64,000 nucleotides of DNA from Nocardioides lijunqiniae (GTDB lineage Bacteria > Actinomycetota > Actinomycetes > Propionibacteriales > Nocardioidaceae), in NCBI RefSeq assembly GCF_015024225.1, contig NZ_JACJGM010000001.1:186001-250000 (forward strand), given 5' to 3'. Both the position numbers and the translations under genes were made by a program. This document shows, in pieces, positions 8,563 to 17,041 of the stretch; position 1 is the first letter of the stretch; each line of letters opens with the position of its first letter. Under the pieces are notes generated by a model. The model had not been told where the DNA came from and searched no databases. It saw nothing but the letters and a program-made list of their open reading frames with translations.

Positions 8563-10160
8563 GGACGCGGGGCAGGCTGTCGGGCCCGACCCAGGGCCCG
8601 GTGGTAGGCCTCGTCGAGGATCACCGACTGCCCCTCCCACGTCCACTCCGCCAGCGGTGCCGGGCCGTCGTACGCCGCCCGGTAGCGCGCGGGATCGGCG
8701 AGGACGGCCCGCAGGGCGCGGACCAGGTCGGGCACGTCGCCGGCGCGGAAGACCTCACCCTGTCCGGTCTCGCGGACCTGCCGCGACATGGCGCGCACGT
8801 CGCTCACCACGATCGGGAGCCGGGCGTGGCTGTACTCGAAGAACTTGGTGATGAGCGCGATCTCGTGGTTGGGGAAGTGCTCGATCGGGATCAGCCCGAC
8901 GTCGGCGGCCGACAGGTAGGTCACGACGTCGTCGGGGGAGACGTAGGGCAGGAGGTGGAGCCGGTCGGCCACGCCGAGCTCCTCGGCGCGCTGCACCACC
9001 TCGAGGACCGGCTCGGACTCCGGGACGGCGGTGACGATCGCGAAGCGGACCCCGGGCAGCTCGGGCAGCGCCTCGACCACCGTGCGGAGGCCGCGCTGCC
9101 GGGACGGGGAGCCGGCGTAGACGAGGAGGCTCGTCGCGTCGTCGGCGCCGACCAGCGCCCGCATGTCCGGCACCGGGTCGCCGTCGCGGGACGGCTGGGG
9201 CAGCAGGGGGCAGTTGAGGACGACCGTGGGCGGGCGCGGCAGGCGGTGTCGCTGCTGGAGCAGCTGGCCCAGCTCCTCGGAGACGGTGACGACCTCGTCG
9301 GCGTAGGCGGAGTACTCGCGCTCGTGCGCCATCTGGGCGGGGTGCCAGCGGGGGTGGTTGCTCCAGGGACGTGCCCCGGGCAGGTACTCGTGCGCGTCCC
9401 AGACCAGCGCCACCGGCCGGTCCCGGAGGGCGGCGCGCAGCTTGGCGCGCGCGCCGACGCCGAGCATGCGGAAGTCGTTGGCGTGGATGAGGTCCGGATC
9501 GAGCGCGTCGACGACCGGGCCGTAGGCGGCCTCCCAGTCCCACAGGTGGGGGTCGAGCCGTCGCCACGAGCGCTGCCCGAGGAGGCGCGTCCACAGCCAG
9601 GTGGTCAGCCGGTCGACGGGGGACGCCATGGCGCGCCGCTTCTGGCGCACCGACGTGGTCGCCGCCACCCGGAGGGCGACCCACCGTGAGAGCAGCCCGT
9701 TGCGGACCCGACGGGGCTGCACCCCCAGGCGGGCCAGCCGGCGGGCCGCCGACCCGAGGTCGGGCTCCCGCAGCCGCGCCGAGCCGGTGCGGGCCTCCGC
9801 GTCGAGCCGGCGCCGCTCCACGCCGAGCTCGTACTGCTGGAGCTCGCGGGCGGAGCCGAAGGCGAGCGGGTTGCGCCAGCGCGGGTCACGCGCCTCGTGG
9901 CGCCGACGGTGCGTCGGGACCTCCAGCAGCAGCACGCGGGCGCCGCCGAGCATCCAGGCGTCCTGGGGCTCGCCGCGCGGCGCCAGGCCGAGGACCTGCA
10001 CGTCCCACCCCTTGTCGGCCATCGACACCGCCTGCTTCTGCACGCGGGAGTCCCGGCGGACGTCGTTGTCGACGAGGATCACCACCCGCGGACCGCGCGG
10101 GCCGCCGTCGTCCGGGGTCACGCCGTCGCCGAGGGCGGGCGACTCCTGTGACGTCGTCAT
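8559..10160 (-). CDS. Glycosyltransferase, GT4/GT-B type
   Basis: 533 residues from ATG at 10160, preceded by GGGAG. The N-terminal half begins VVILVDNDVRRDSRVQKQA, a common opening of GT4 enzymes. The C-terminal Rossmann half has LVYAGSPSRQRGL, a LLPYVSPDDVVTYLSAADVG acceptor/donor segment and KFFEYSHARLPIVVSD, which contains the conserved Glu of the E-x7-E region. An unusual Arg-rich linker (about residues 80-170) lies between the opening strand and the rest of the N domain. It is translationally coupled to the acyltransferase gene downstream. The -10 region at 10214-10220 is shared with the divergent glycosyltransferase gene. Confidence 0.8.
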   Translation of the reverse strand: MTTSQESPALGDGVTPDDGGPRGPRVVILVDNDVRRDSRVQKQAVSMADKGWDVQVLGLAPRGEPQDAWMLGGARVLLLEVPTHRRRHEARDPRWRNPLAFGSARELQQYELGVERRRLDAEARTGSARLREPDLGSAARRLARLGVQPRRVRNGLLSRWVALRVAATTSVRQKRRAMASPVDRLTTWLWTRLLGQRSWRRLDPHLWDWEAAYGPVVDALDPDLIHANDFRMLGVGARAKLRAALRDRPVALVWDAHEYLPGARPWSNHPRWHPAQMAHEREYSAYADEVVTVSEELGQLLQQRHRLPRPPTVVLNCPLLPQPSRDGDPVPDMRALVGADDATSLLVYAGSPSRQRGLRTVVEALPELPGVRFAIVTAVPESEPVLEVVQRAEELGVADRLHLLPYVSPDDVVTYLSAADVGLIPIEHFPNHEIALITKFFEYSHARLPIVVSDVRAMSRQVRETGQGEVFRAGDVPDLVRALRAVLADPARYRAAYDGPAPLAEWTWEGQSVILDEAYHRALGRARQPAPRP

Positions 10161-10213
10161 GGCGCGGCTCCCATCGATGTCTCGTGGTGCCGGATCGTCC
10201 CGGCAGCGAGCCG

Positions 10214-10220
10214 TACACTA
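10214..10220. promoter_or_regulatory. Overlapping divergent -10 boxes
   Basis: The seven bases TACACTA read TACACT on the plus strand (for the gene at 10260) and TAGTGT on the minus strand (for the gene starting at 10160). Both fit the actinobacterial TANNNT -10 pattern. No good -35 is visible on either side. Confidence 0.4.
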
Positions 10221-10259
10221 CCGAGACCGAGGCGCCGTCCAGACCGTTGAAGGGGCTCT

Positions 10260-11579
10260 GTGAGTCGATCCACTCGTAGGTTGCTCTTCCTGGCGTTCGG
10301 CTTCCCTCCCGCACTCAAGAGCTCGACGTACCGCCTGCGCGCCATGGGCAACGGATTCGCGGCTGCGGGATGGGACGTGACCGTGGTCAACGCCGCCCGC
10401 CCGCTGTGGGAGGACGAGTTCGGGCTGGACGAGAGCCTGCTCGAGGGCGTGGACCCGGCCATCCGCGTCGTGGAGCTGCCGCTGCGCCGGGCCGACCTCG
10501 AGACCGACATCCGCGCCTTCAGCGAGGAGCGCGCCCTGCACCCGGGCAGGTGGCTGCGCCAGTGGCGCGAGCAGAACCTCGAGAGCTTCCCCGAGCCGAC
10601 GTTCGGCGGGTGGCGCGACGAGCTCGAGGCCGCGGTCCTCGCCCTGCACGACGAGACCCCCTTCGACCTCGTGGTCGTGAGCTGCGTGCCGTACGTGCTG
10701 CTCGCCCCGGCGCTGCGGCTGCACGAGGAGCGCGGCGTCCCCTTCGCCGTCGACTTCCGTGACGGCTGGACCGTCGACGTCATCAACGGCGGCACCGCCG
10801 TCGAGGACGACTCCCCGGAGGCCGCGTGGGAGCGTCGGGCCCTCGAGGCGGCCGTCTCGCTGTGGGTCGTCAACGACCCGATCGCCGAGCACTACCGCAC
10901 CCGCTACCCCGAGCTCGCCGCGAAGGTGCGCGTCGTGCGCAACGGCTTCGACCGCGACAGCGTCCCGGACCGGCCGCCGGCCACCGCCACGACCCCGCTG
11001 ACCTTCGGCTACGTCGGCACCATCAACTTCAAGCCCGACTTCGTGCGCGCCGTCCTCGACTCGTGGCGCACCGCGCGCGAGGTCTCGCCCCTGCTGCGCG
11101 ACGCGCGGTGGGAGTGGCGCGGCAACCTCGGCGCCGGGGCGAGCCGTGGGTCCTCCACGGTCCTCGAGCTGGTGCTGGACGCGGAGGACGACGGCGTCGT
11201 CTACGGCGGCCCGGTGCCCAAGAACGAGCTGCTCGACCTCTACCGGCGCTGGGACGCGCTGACGTTCATGGTCATCGGCGGCGCCTACATGACCTCGGGC
11301 AAGGTCTACGAGTACATGGCGACCGGGCTGCCGATCCTGTCGGTGCACGAGGTGGAGCACGACGCCTCCACCCTCCTCGGCGGCTACCCGCTGTGGTCCG
11401 GCGTCGGCGACGTGGACCCCGACTTCCTCGTGGAGGCCTGGATCCGCACCGCCGAGCTCGCGGTCGGCAGCAGCGATGAGGACCGTGCCGCCGCGCGCGC
11501 CTACGCCGACACCTACGAGCGGGTGGGCACCATCGCCGCCGCGGTGCAGGCGCTCACCGAGGGGCTGGAGGTCCGATGA
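10260..11579 (+). CDS. Glycosyltransferase, GT4-like
   Basis: 439 residues from a GTG at 10260, after GAAGGGG. It opens RRLLFLAFGFPPALKSSTYR, like GT4 proteins annotated as wall or slime polysaccharide transferases. The donor half shows FGYVGTINFKPDF and GKVYEYMATGLPILSVHE, where the Glu of VYEYMATGLP is the expected nucleotide-sugar contact. The stop overlaps the ATG of the next gene (ATGA), so it leads a coupled three-gene unit with the two genes downstream. Acceptor and donor cannot be told from the sequence. Confidence 0.8.
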   Translation: MSRSTRRLLFLAFGFPPALKSSTYRLRAMGNGFAAAGWDVTVVNAARPLWEDEFGLDESLLEGVDPAIRVVELPLRRADLETDIRAFSEERALHPGRWLRQWREQNLESFPEPTFGGWRDELEAAVLALHDETPFDLVVVSCVPYVLLAPALRLHEERGVPFAVDFRDGWTVDVINGGTAVEDDSPEAAWERRALEAAVSLWVVNDPIAEHYRTRYPELAAKVRVVRNGFDRDSVPDRPPATATTPLTFGYVGTINFKPDFVRAVLDSWRTAREVSPLLRDARWEWRGNLGAGASRGSSTVLELVLDAEDDGVVYGGPVPKNELLDLYRRWDALTFMVIGGAYMTSGKVYEYMATGLPILSVHEVEHDASTLLGGYPLWSGVGDVDPDFLVEAWIRTAELAVGSSDEDRAAARAYADTYERVGTIAAAVQALTEGLEVR

Positions 11580-13684
11580 CCCGCGTCCTGCTCCTGTCGT
11601 CCAAGCGCCGCAGCACCCGGCTCTACGCCGAGGCCGTGGAGGAGCTCCGGGCGCTGGGCGCCGAGGTCCGCCTCGTCACCCTGTCGCGCACGGTGCCCTC
11701 GGACGTCGGCCTCGAGGACGTGCGCAGCCTGTGGTCCGCGAGCGAGGGCTTCGAGCCGGAGTTCTGGCGGGGCACGGCCTTCGCCGCCCCGGCGCGGCGG
11801 ATGTGGACCTACGTCAAGCACGACGAGTGGACGCTGGCGCGGGCCCGCGAGGCCGACATGCTCGTGGCCGTCGACCCGGCGGCGGTCTACGCCGTGTGGG
11901 AGCTGGCGTCGGCCGACCCGTCGGTCCTCGCCCGCTCCGGTGTCTACGCCGCCGTCCGCGCCCTCCGGGAGAGCAGTGCGACGGACGCGCCGGCCCCACG
12001 CCCGCTCGCCGCGCGCGCCCAGGAGCCCGCCCAGGAGCCGGCCCCGGTGGCCGTGACGGCAACGGAGCAGCCGCGCAGTGGCCTGCTCTCGCGGCTTCGC
12101 GGTGCCCTGCGGCCGTCCCGGGCGGAGCCGGAGGCCGCACCCGCCGCCGCCCCACCGGACCCCGCGGCCCGGGCGCGGCGGGAGTCGTCGCGCGTCGTCG
12201 CGCTCCTGGAGGCCGGTCAGCACGCCGAGGCGGTCGCCCTCCTCGACGAGCTCGGCCCCACGTTCAAGAACCGGCGCGCCCGCGCCGACCTCCACGGCCG
12301 GGTGGCCGGCTTCGAGCTGGCCGCGGGGCGCACGCCGGCACGCCTGGTCGAGGCGGTCCGGGCCGAGCTCGGCTACGCCGACGCCCTGTGGGAGGGCGGA
12401 CGGACCAAGCCCGCCGTCGCCTCCTACCTGCAGGCGGTGCGCCTGCTCTTCTACCCCGGGGTCCACTTCGACTCGCTGACCTCGCCGCTCAGCGCCGACC
12501 CCGAGGGCTACTCCCAGGTCCTGGCGGGGAGCGAGGTCCACCGCCGGCTGACCGCCCCGCGCGGCCGGCTGCGCCCGGCGGCACCGCTCCCCGAGGACCG
12601 GCCGGCCCGGGTGCTGGTGGTCGTCAACGGCAACACCAACTTCGTGACCGAGTTCGCGGCGCGACTGCACGCCGAGCGCGGGGCCGAGGTCCGCTACCTC
12701 ACGCCCGAGGACCTCGGCGGCGCGGCGTCGTACGTCCGCGAGGGCCTGCCCCGCCTGCTGCACTCGCTCGCCACCGACGAGCTGGTCCGGGAGGAGGCCG
12801 AGGAGCTGCTGCGCCCGCACCTCGACTGGGCCGACGTCGTGCTCGCCGAGTGGTGCACCTCGATGGCGCTGTTCCTCAGCCTGGTCGACCCCGGGGACGC
12901 CAGGGTCGTCGTGCGCCTGCACAGCTTCGAGGGGTGGACCAACTGGCCGCACCTGCTCGACGTCAGCCGCGTCGACGAGGTCGTCTACGTCGGCGAGCAC
13001 CTGCGCGAGCTCGTCCAGGCGGTCGTCCCCCGGCTGGGTCCCGACGAGGGGCCGCGCACCTCGGTCGCCAACAACGTCGTCGACCTCCGACGCTTCGCCC
13101 TGCCCAAGCACGGCGACGTGCGCCACACGCTCGCGATGGTCGGCTACGCCGGCGTGGCCAAGGACGTGCGCTGGACGATGGAGCTGGTCCGTCGCCTGCG
13201 CGCCCACGACGAGCGCTACCGGCTCCTGCTCTTCGGCGAGGACCTGCCCGAGACGGGCACGGCGATCTACCGCGAGTACGAGCGGGCCTACCGCACGGAG
13301 CTCGCGGAGCTCGAGGCCGCGGGCGCGGTCGAGCGACGCGGCCGCACCCTGGACGTGCCGGAGGCGCTGCGCGAGGTCGGCGTCATCGTCAGCTCCTCGG
13401 TGCGGGAGAGCGAGCACCTCGCGGTCAAGGAGGGCGCGGCCGGCGGCGCGGTCGCCGTCGTGCGCGACTGGCCGTTCTTCGCGGGCCGGCAGGGCGGCGC
13501 CCGGACGACGTACCCGGAGTCCTGGGTGGTGGCGAGCCTCGAGGAGGCCGTCGACCGGGTGCTCGCCGTCACCGGCGACGCCGACGTCTGGTCCCGGGAG
13601 TCGTCGGCCGCCTCGGCGACGGCGCTGGGCTCGTGGGACGCCGACGTGACCGCGCCCCACCTCGCACGGCTGCTGCTCGGGTGA
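11576..13684 (+). CDS. Large two-part glycosyltransferase-like protein
   Basis: 702 residues. Residues 1-125 resemble a truncated GT-B N domain (RVLLLSSKRRSTRLYAEAVEELRALGAEVRLV). A Pro/Ala-rich linker follows (about 135-205) and then a helical part with tetratricopeptide-like spacing (about 205-310). From about residue 343 a second GT-B-like region starts with RVLVVVNGNTNFVTEFAARL and includes LAMVGYAGVAKDVRWTMELVRRL, which resembles a donor-binding domain. The C-terminal EHLAVKEGAAGGAVAVV could hold the conserved Glu. It overlaps both neighbours by four bases (ATGA and GTGA). I know no characterised protein with this order of parts, so the function is inferred only from the fold-like features and from the cluster. 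Confidence 0.55.
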   Translation: MTRVLLLSSKRRSTRLYAEAVEELRALGAEVRLVTLSRTVPSDVGLEDVRSLWSASEGFEPEFWRGTAFAAPARRMWTYVKHDEWTLARAREADMLVAVDPAAVYAVWELASADPSVLARSGVYAAVRALRESSATDAPAPRPLAARAQEPAQEPAPVAVTATEQPRSGLLSRLRGALRPSRAEPEAAPAAAPPDPAARARRESSRVVALLEAGQHAEAVALLDELGPTFKNRRARADLHGRVAGFELAAGRTPARLVEAVRAELGYADALWEGGRTKPAVASYLQAVRLLFYPGVHFDSLTSPLSADPEGYSQVLAGSEVHRRLTAPRGRLRPAAPLPEDRPARVLVVVNGNTNFVTEFAARLHAERGAEVRYLTPEDLGGAASYVREGLPRLLHSLATDELVREEAEELLRPHLDWADVVLAEWCTSMALFLSLVDPGDARVVVRLHSFEGWTNWPHLLDVSRVDEVVYVGEHLRELVQAVVPRLGPDEGPRTSVANNVVDLRRFALPKHGDVRHTLAMVGYAGVAKDVRWTMELVRRLRAHDERYRLLLFGEDLPETGTAIYREYERAYRTELAELEAAGAVERRGRTLDVPEALREVGVIVSSSVRESEHLAVKEGAAGGAVAVVRDWPFFAGRQGGARTTYPESWVVASLEEAVDRVLAVTGDADVWSRESSAASATALGSWDADVTAPHLARLLLG

Positions 13685-14790
13685 GCGCCTCGCACCGGGC
13701 GTCCGGCACCGACGAGCAGGCCGCGGTGGCCGCCACCACGACCGGCAGGCGCTTCGAGCTCGACGTCCTGCGGATCCTGGCGATCCTCGGCGTGGTCGCC
13801 ATCCACGTCTTCGGCCTCATCCTCGGACGCCCCGACCTGCGCGGCACGCCCACCTGGACCTTCGCGGTCGTCCTGGACCTGGGGGCTCGCTGGTCGGTGC
13901 CGTTCTTCGTCCTGGCCAGCGGGCTCCTGGTGCTGGCGCCGCGCGCGCACGCCGCCGGACCGGCCGCCTTCTACCGCAAGCGGGTGACCCGGCTGCTCCC
14001 CGCGCTGGTGGTCTGGCACGCGGTCTACCTGCTGGTGGTGCGGTTCTGGATGCAGGGCGAGGAGCCCCGGACCGACTTCGTGATCGTCAACTTCATCGAC
14101 GGCAAGGTCTTCACCGCCCTCTACTTCCTCTGGCTGATCCTCGGCCTCTACGCCGTCGCGCCCGTGCTGGCGGCCTTCCTCTCCGCCGGCGGCCAGCGGC
14201 GCGCCGCGACCGCCGCCGCCGTCGCGCTCGTGTGGTGCGGCACCGTGACCGCCCTGCCGGCGATCACCTCGCTGCTGGGCGAGCCGCGTCCGTGGTCGCA
14301 GGGGGCGCTGACCTGGTGGCTCGCCTTCGCCGGGCTCTTCCTGGCCGGCTACGCGTGGGGGACCGCGCGGCCGGAGTCGACCAGGTGGCGGTGGACCGCG
14401 CCGCTCGGTCTCCTGCTGATGGCCGAGGCCGTCTGGCAGTTCTCCGTGACGCCGGACCACCGCTGGCTGCAGGCGGCCCTGCCGCCGACGTACACCGGAC
14501 TGGGCGTCGCCGTCGGGTCGGTCTGCCTCTTCGTGGCGGGCGTCGACCTGCTCGCGCGGCTCCGTCCCTCCGACGCGGTCCGGCGGGTCACGGGTGCCCT
14601 GTCCGACGCCACCTTCGGGGTGTTCCTGGTCCACCTGCTCGTCGTCGCCGTGCTGCGCCAGGTCTGGCCCGAGTGGTACGCCAGTCCCGCCCCGGTCGAC
14701 AAGACCGAGATGTACGTCGTGGTCGTGGTGGCGGCCTTCGCCATCAGCATGCTGGCCCGACAGGTCCCGGGTCTGCGACGGGTGTTCTGA
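13681..14790 (+). CDS. Acyltransferase-3 family membrane protein
   Basis: 369 residues from a GTG at 13681 that overlaps the previous stop (GTGA). The protein has about ten membrane helices and starts the domain with RRFELDVLRILAILGVVAIHVFG, the D-x-L-R and late His pattern of acyltransferase family 3 (PF01757). VPFFVLASGLLVL matches the usual F-F-x-x-S-G segment. There is no SGNH domain, unlike the protein encoded at 6382-8562. Members O-acetylate or O-succinylate exopolysaccharide or wall sugars in the membrane. Being the last gene of the coupled unit, it probably modifies the product of the two glycosyltransferases before it. Confidence 0.8.
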   Translation: MSASHRASGTDEQAAVAATTTGRRFELDVLRILAILGVVAIHVFGLILGRPDLRGTPTWTFAVVLDLGARWSVPFFVLASGLLVLAPRAHAAGPAAFYRKRVTRLLPALVVWHAVYLLVVRFWMQGEEPRTDFVIVNFIDGKVFTALYFLWLILGLYAVAPVLAAFLSAGGQRRAATAAAVALVWCGTVTALPAITSLLGEPRPWSQGALTWWLAFAGLFLAGYAWGTARPESTRWRWTAPLGLLLMAEAVWQFSVTPDHRWLQAALPPTYTGLGVAVGSVCLFVAGVDLLARLRPSDAVRRVTGALSDATFGVFLVHLLVVAVLRQVWPEWYASPAPVDKTEMYVVVVVAAFAISMLARQVPGLRRVF

Positions 14791-14889
14791 GCGGCCGTCG
14801 CGGGTGCGCCGACGCCTGATACCCCTATTTTGGACTCGCTCCACCGACCTGCGAGCATGGCCGCGCCCACCACGACTCAGGAGGCCTGC

Positions 14890-16008
14890 ATGACCGGCTC
14901 TCAGCCCAGCCCGATCCCCGCCGCCAAGCCCGTCATCGACGAGGTCGACATCGAGGCCGCGGTCCGTGTGCTGCGCAGCGGCATGGTGGTGCAGGGCCCC
15001 GAGGTGAAGGCCTTCGAGGAGGAGTTCGCCCCGCTGGCCGGCGCCCAGCACTGCGTGGCCGTCAACTCGGGCACCTCCGCGCTGCACCTGTCCCTCCTGG
15101 CGCTGGGCCTCGGCCCCGGCGACGAGGTCATCGTGCCGTCGTTCTCCTTCGCCGCGACCGCCAACGCCGTGCGCCTGGTCGGTGCGGAGCCGGTGTTCGC
15201 CGACATCGAGCGCGACTCCTTCAACGTCGACCCGGCGGCCGTCGAGGCCCTGGTCGGCCCCCGCACCGCCGCGATCATGCCGGTGCACCTCTACGGCCTG
15301 CCCGCCGACATGACCGCGCTGGTGGCCCTGGCCGAGAAGCACGGCCTCGCCATCGTCGAGGACGCCGCGCAGGCGCACGGCGCCGCGATCGGCGACCGCG
15401 CCGTCGGCGCGTGGGGCAAGTCGGGCTGCTTCAGCTTCTACCCCACCAAGAACATGCACTCGCTCGAGGGCGGCATGATCTCCACCGACGACGCCGAGCT
15501 CGCCCGGATGCTGCGCCTGCTGCGCAACCAGGGCATGGAGCAGCGCTACGCCAACGAGGTCGTCGGCACCAACACCCGCATGACCGACGTCGCCGCCGCG
15601 ATCGGCCGCACGCAGCTCGCCCGCCTCGAGGGCTGGACCGAGCAGCGCCGCGACAACGCCGAGGTGCTCGACGCCGGCGTGGGCAGCATCGACGGGGTCA
15701 CCGTCCCGCCCGTGCCGGCCGACTACCGCCACGTCTACCACCAGTACACGATCCGGGTCGCCGAGGACCGCGACGGCGTCTCCGAGCGCCTGCGCGAGCT
15801 CGGCATCGGCAACGCGGTCTACTACCCGACGCCGATCCACCGCCTGACGCCGTTCCTCAAGGACGGCGCCCCGGACCCGCGCTGGGAGCTCCCGGAGACC
15901 GAGCGGGCCGCCCTCGAGGCGCTCTCGCTGCCGGTGCACCCGTCGCTGGCCAAGGACGACCTCGACCGCATCGTCGAGGGCGTCGCCTCCGCCGTGGGTG
16001 CCGCATGA
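14890..16008 (+). CDS. DegT/DnrJ/EryC1 aminotransferase, WbpE-like
   Basis: 372 residues from ATG at 14890, chosen because CAGGAGG (14878-14884) lies six bases before it; an earlier in-frame ATG at 14830 has no such site. Key features are NSGTSALHLSLLALGLGPGDEVI, VEDAAQAHGA and the PLP lysine Lys187 in FSFYPTKNMHSLEGG. The three genes that follow or face it (oxidoreductase, nucleotide-sugar dehydrogenase, acetyltransferase) are those of the Wbp pathway. There, WbpE transaminates UDP-3-keto-GlcNAcA at C3 with glutamate. This makes WbpE the best specific call, but the specificity is inference from context. It is coupled to the next gene by ATGA. Confidence 0.8.
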   Translation: MTGSQPSPIPAAKPVIDEVDIEAAVRVLRSGMVVQGPEVKAFEEEFAPLAGAQHCVAVNSGTSALHLSLLALGLGPGDEVIVPSFSFAATANAVRLVGAEPVFADIERDSFNVDPAAVEALVGPRTAAIMPVHLYGLPADMTALVALAEKHGLAIVEDAAQAHGAAIGDRAVGAWGKSGCFSFYPTKNMHSLEGGMISTDDAELARMLRLLRNQGMEQRYANEVVGTNTRMTDVAAAIGRTQLARLEGWTEQRRDNAEVLDAGVGSIDGVTVPPVPADYRHVYHQYTIRVAEDRDGVSERLRELGIGNAVYYPTPIHRLTPFLKDGAPDPRWELPETERAALEALSLPVHPSLAKDDLDRIVEGVASAVGAA

Positions 16009-17015
16009 GCACGGCGTCGCTGCGGGCCGGCGTCATCGGCCTGGGCGCCATGGGCCGCAACCACGCCCGCGTCCTGAGCACGCTCGAGGGCGTCGAGCTC
16101 GTCGGCTGCTCGGACCCGCTGGTCACCGACCAGCGCGTCAGCCACGGCAGCCCGATCCACACCACCGTCGAGGACCTCGTCGCCGCGGGCCTCGACTACG
16201 CCGTGGTGGCCTGCCCGACCGCGCTGCACGAGGAGGTCGGCCTCTACCTCGCCGAGAACGGCGTGGCGGCGCTCATCGAGAAGCCTCTGGCCCACTCCGA
16301 CGAGGGCGCCCACCGCCTCGTCGAGGCGTTCGAGTCGCGGGGCCTCGTCGCCGGCGTCGGCCACATCGAGCGCTACAACCCCTCGCTGCAGAACCTCCGC
16401 GAGCGTCTCTCCGCCGGAGACCTCGGTGAGATCTACCAGGTCGTCACGCGTCGCCAGGGCCCGTTCCCGGCCCGCATCGCCGACGTCGGCGTGGTCAAGG
16501 ACCTCGCGACCCACGACATCGACCTCACCGCCTGGGTGACCGGTCGTGCGTACCTCTCGGTCTCCGCGCGCACCTCGCGCCGCAGCGGTCGCGAGCACGA
16601 GGACATGGTCGCGGTGGTGGCCGAGCTCGAGCAGGACGCGATCGCCAACCACCTGGTCAACTGGCTGAGCCCCCTCAAGGAGCGCTCGACGGTCGTCACG
16701 GGGGAGAAGGGCTGCTTCGTGGCCGACACCCTCACCGCCGACCTGACGTTCTACGCCAACGGCGCCATCACCTCCGAGTGGGAGACGATGCGCAACTTCC
16801 GCGGCGTCAGCGAGGGCGACATGACCCGCTTCGCCATCTCGCGCCGCGAGCCGCTGCTCGTCGAGCACGAGCGCTTCCGCGACGCCGTGCTGGGCGTCGG
16901 GGACGACATCGTCACCGTTCGCCAGGGCATGCGTACCGTCGAGGTCTCCTCCGCCGTGCTCCGCTCGGCCCAGGAAGGCACCACCGTCTCGGTCAGCTCC
17001 GCCCTCCCCGCCTGA
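16005..17015 (+). CDS. Gfo/Idh/MocA oxidoreductase, WbpB-like
   Basis: 336 residues from ATG at 16005 overlapping the aminotransferase stop. Residues 10-20 carry the dinucleotide motif VIGLGAMGRNHA, and IEKPLAHS (around residue 92) is the hallmark EKP of the family. YNPSLQNLRERL and the C-terminal beta-sheet domain are typical. In the Wbp route, WbpB oxidises C3 of UDP-GlcNAc uronic acid with NAD, and the WbpE-type enzyme coded just before then adds the amino group. The gene order here is aminotransferase, oxidoreductase, dehydrogenase, which supports this. Other sugar substrates are possible. Confidence 0.78.
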   Translation: MSTASLRAGVIGLGAMGRNHARVLSTLEGVELVGCSDPLVTDQRVSHGSPIHTTVEDLVAAGLDYAVVACPTALHEEVGLYLAENGVAALIEKPLAHSDEGAHRLVEAFESRGLVAGVGHIERYNPSLQNLRERLSAGDLGEIYQVVTRRQGPFPARIADVGVVKDLATHDIDLTAWVTGRAYLSVSARTSRRSGREHEDMVAVVAELEQDAIANHLVNWLSPLKERSTVVTGEKGCFVADTLTADLTFYANGAITSEWETMRNFRGVSEGDMTRFAISRREPLLVEHERFRDAVLGVGDDIVTVRQGMRTVEVSSAVLRSAQEGTTVSVSSALPA

Positions 17016-17041
17016 TCCCTCTCCGAAGGACATCTCGTCAC

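Noticed and set aside
6016..8607. 863-codon open frame on the plus strand
   Set aside because: It is antisense to the acyltransferase gene, which has clear motifs and membrane helices; the plus frame shows only low-complexity composition.
13288..15939. 883-codon open frame on the minus strand
   Set aside because: It crosses three real plus-strand genes with normal spacing and overlaps; a shadow of high GC content.
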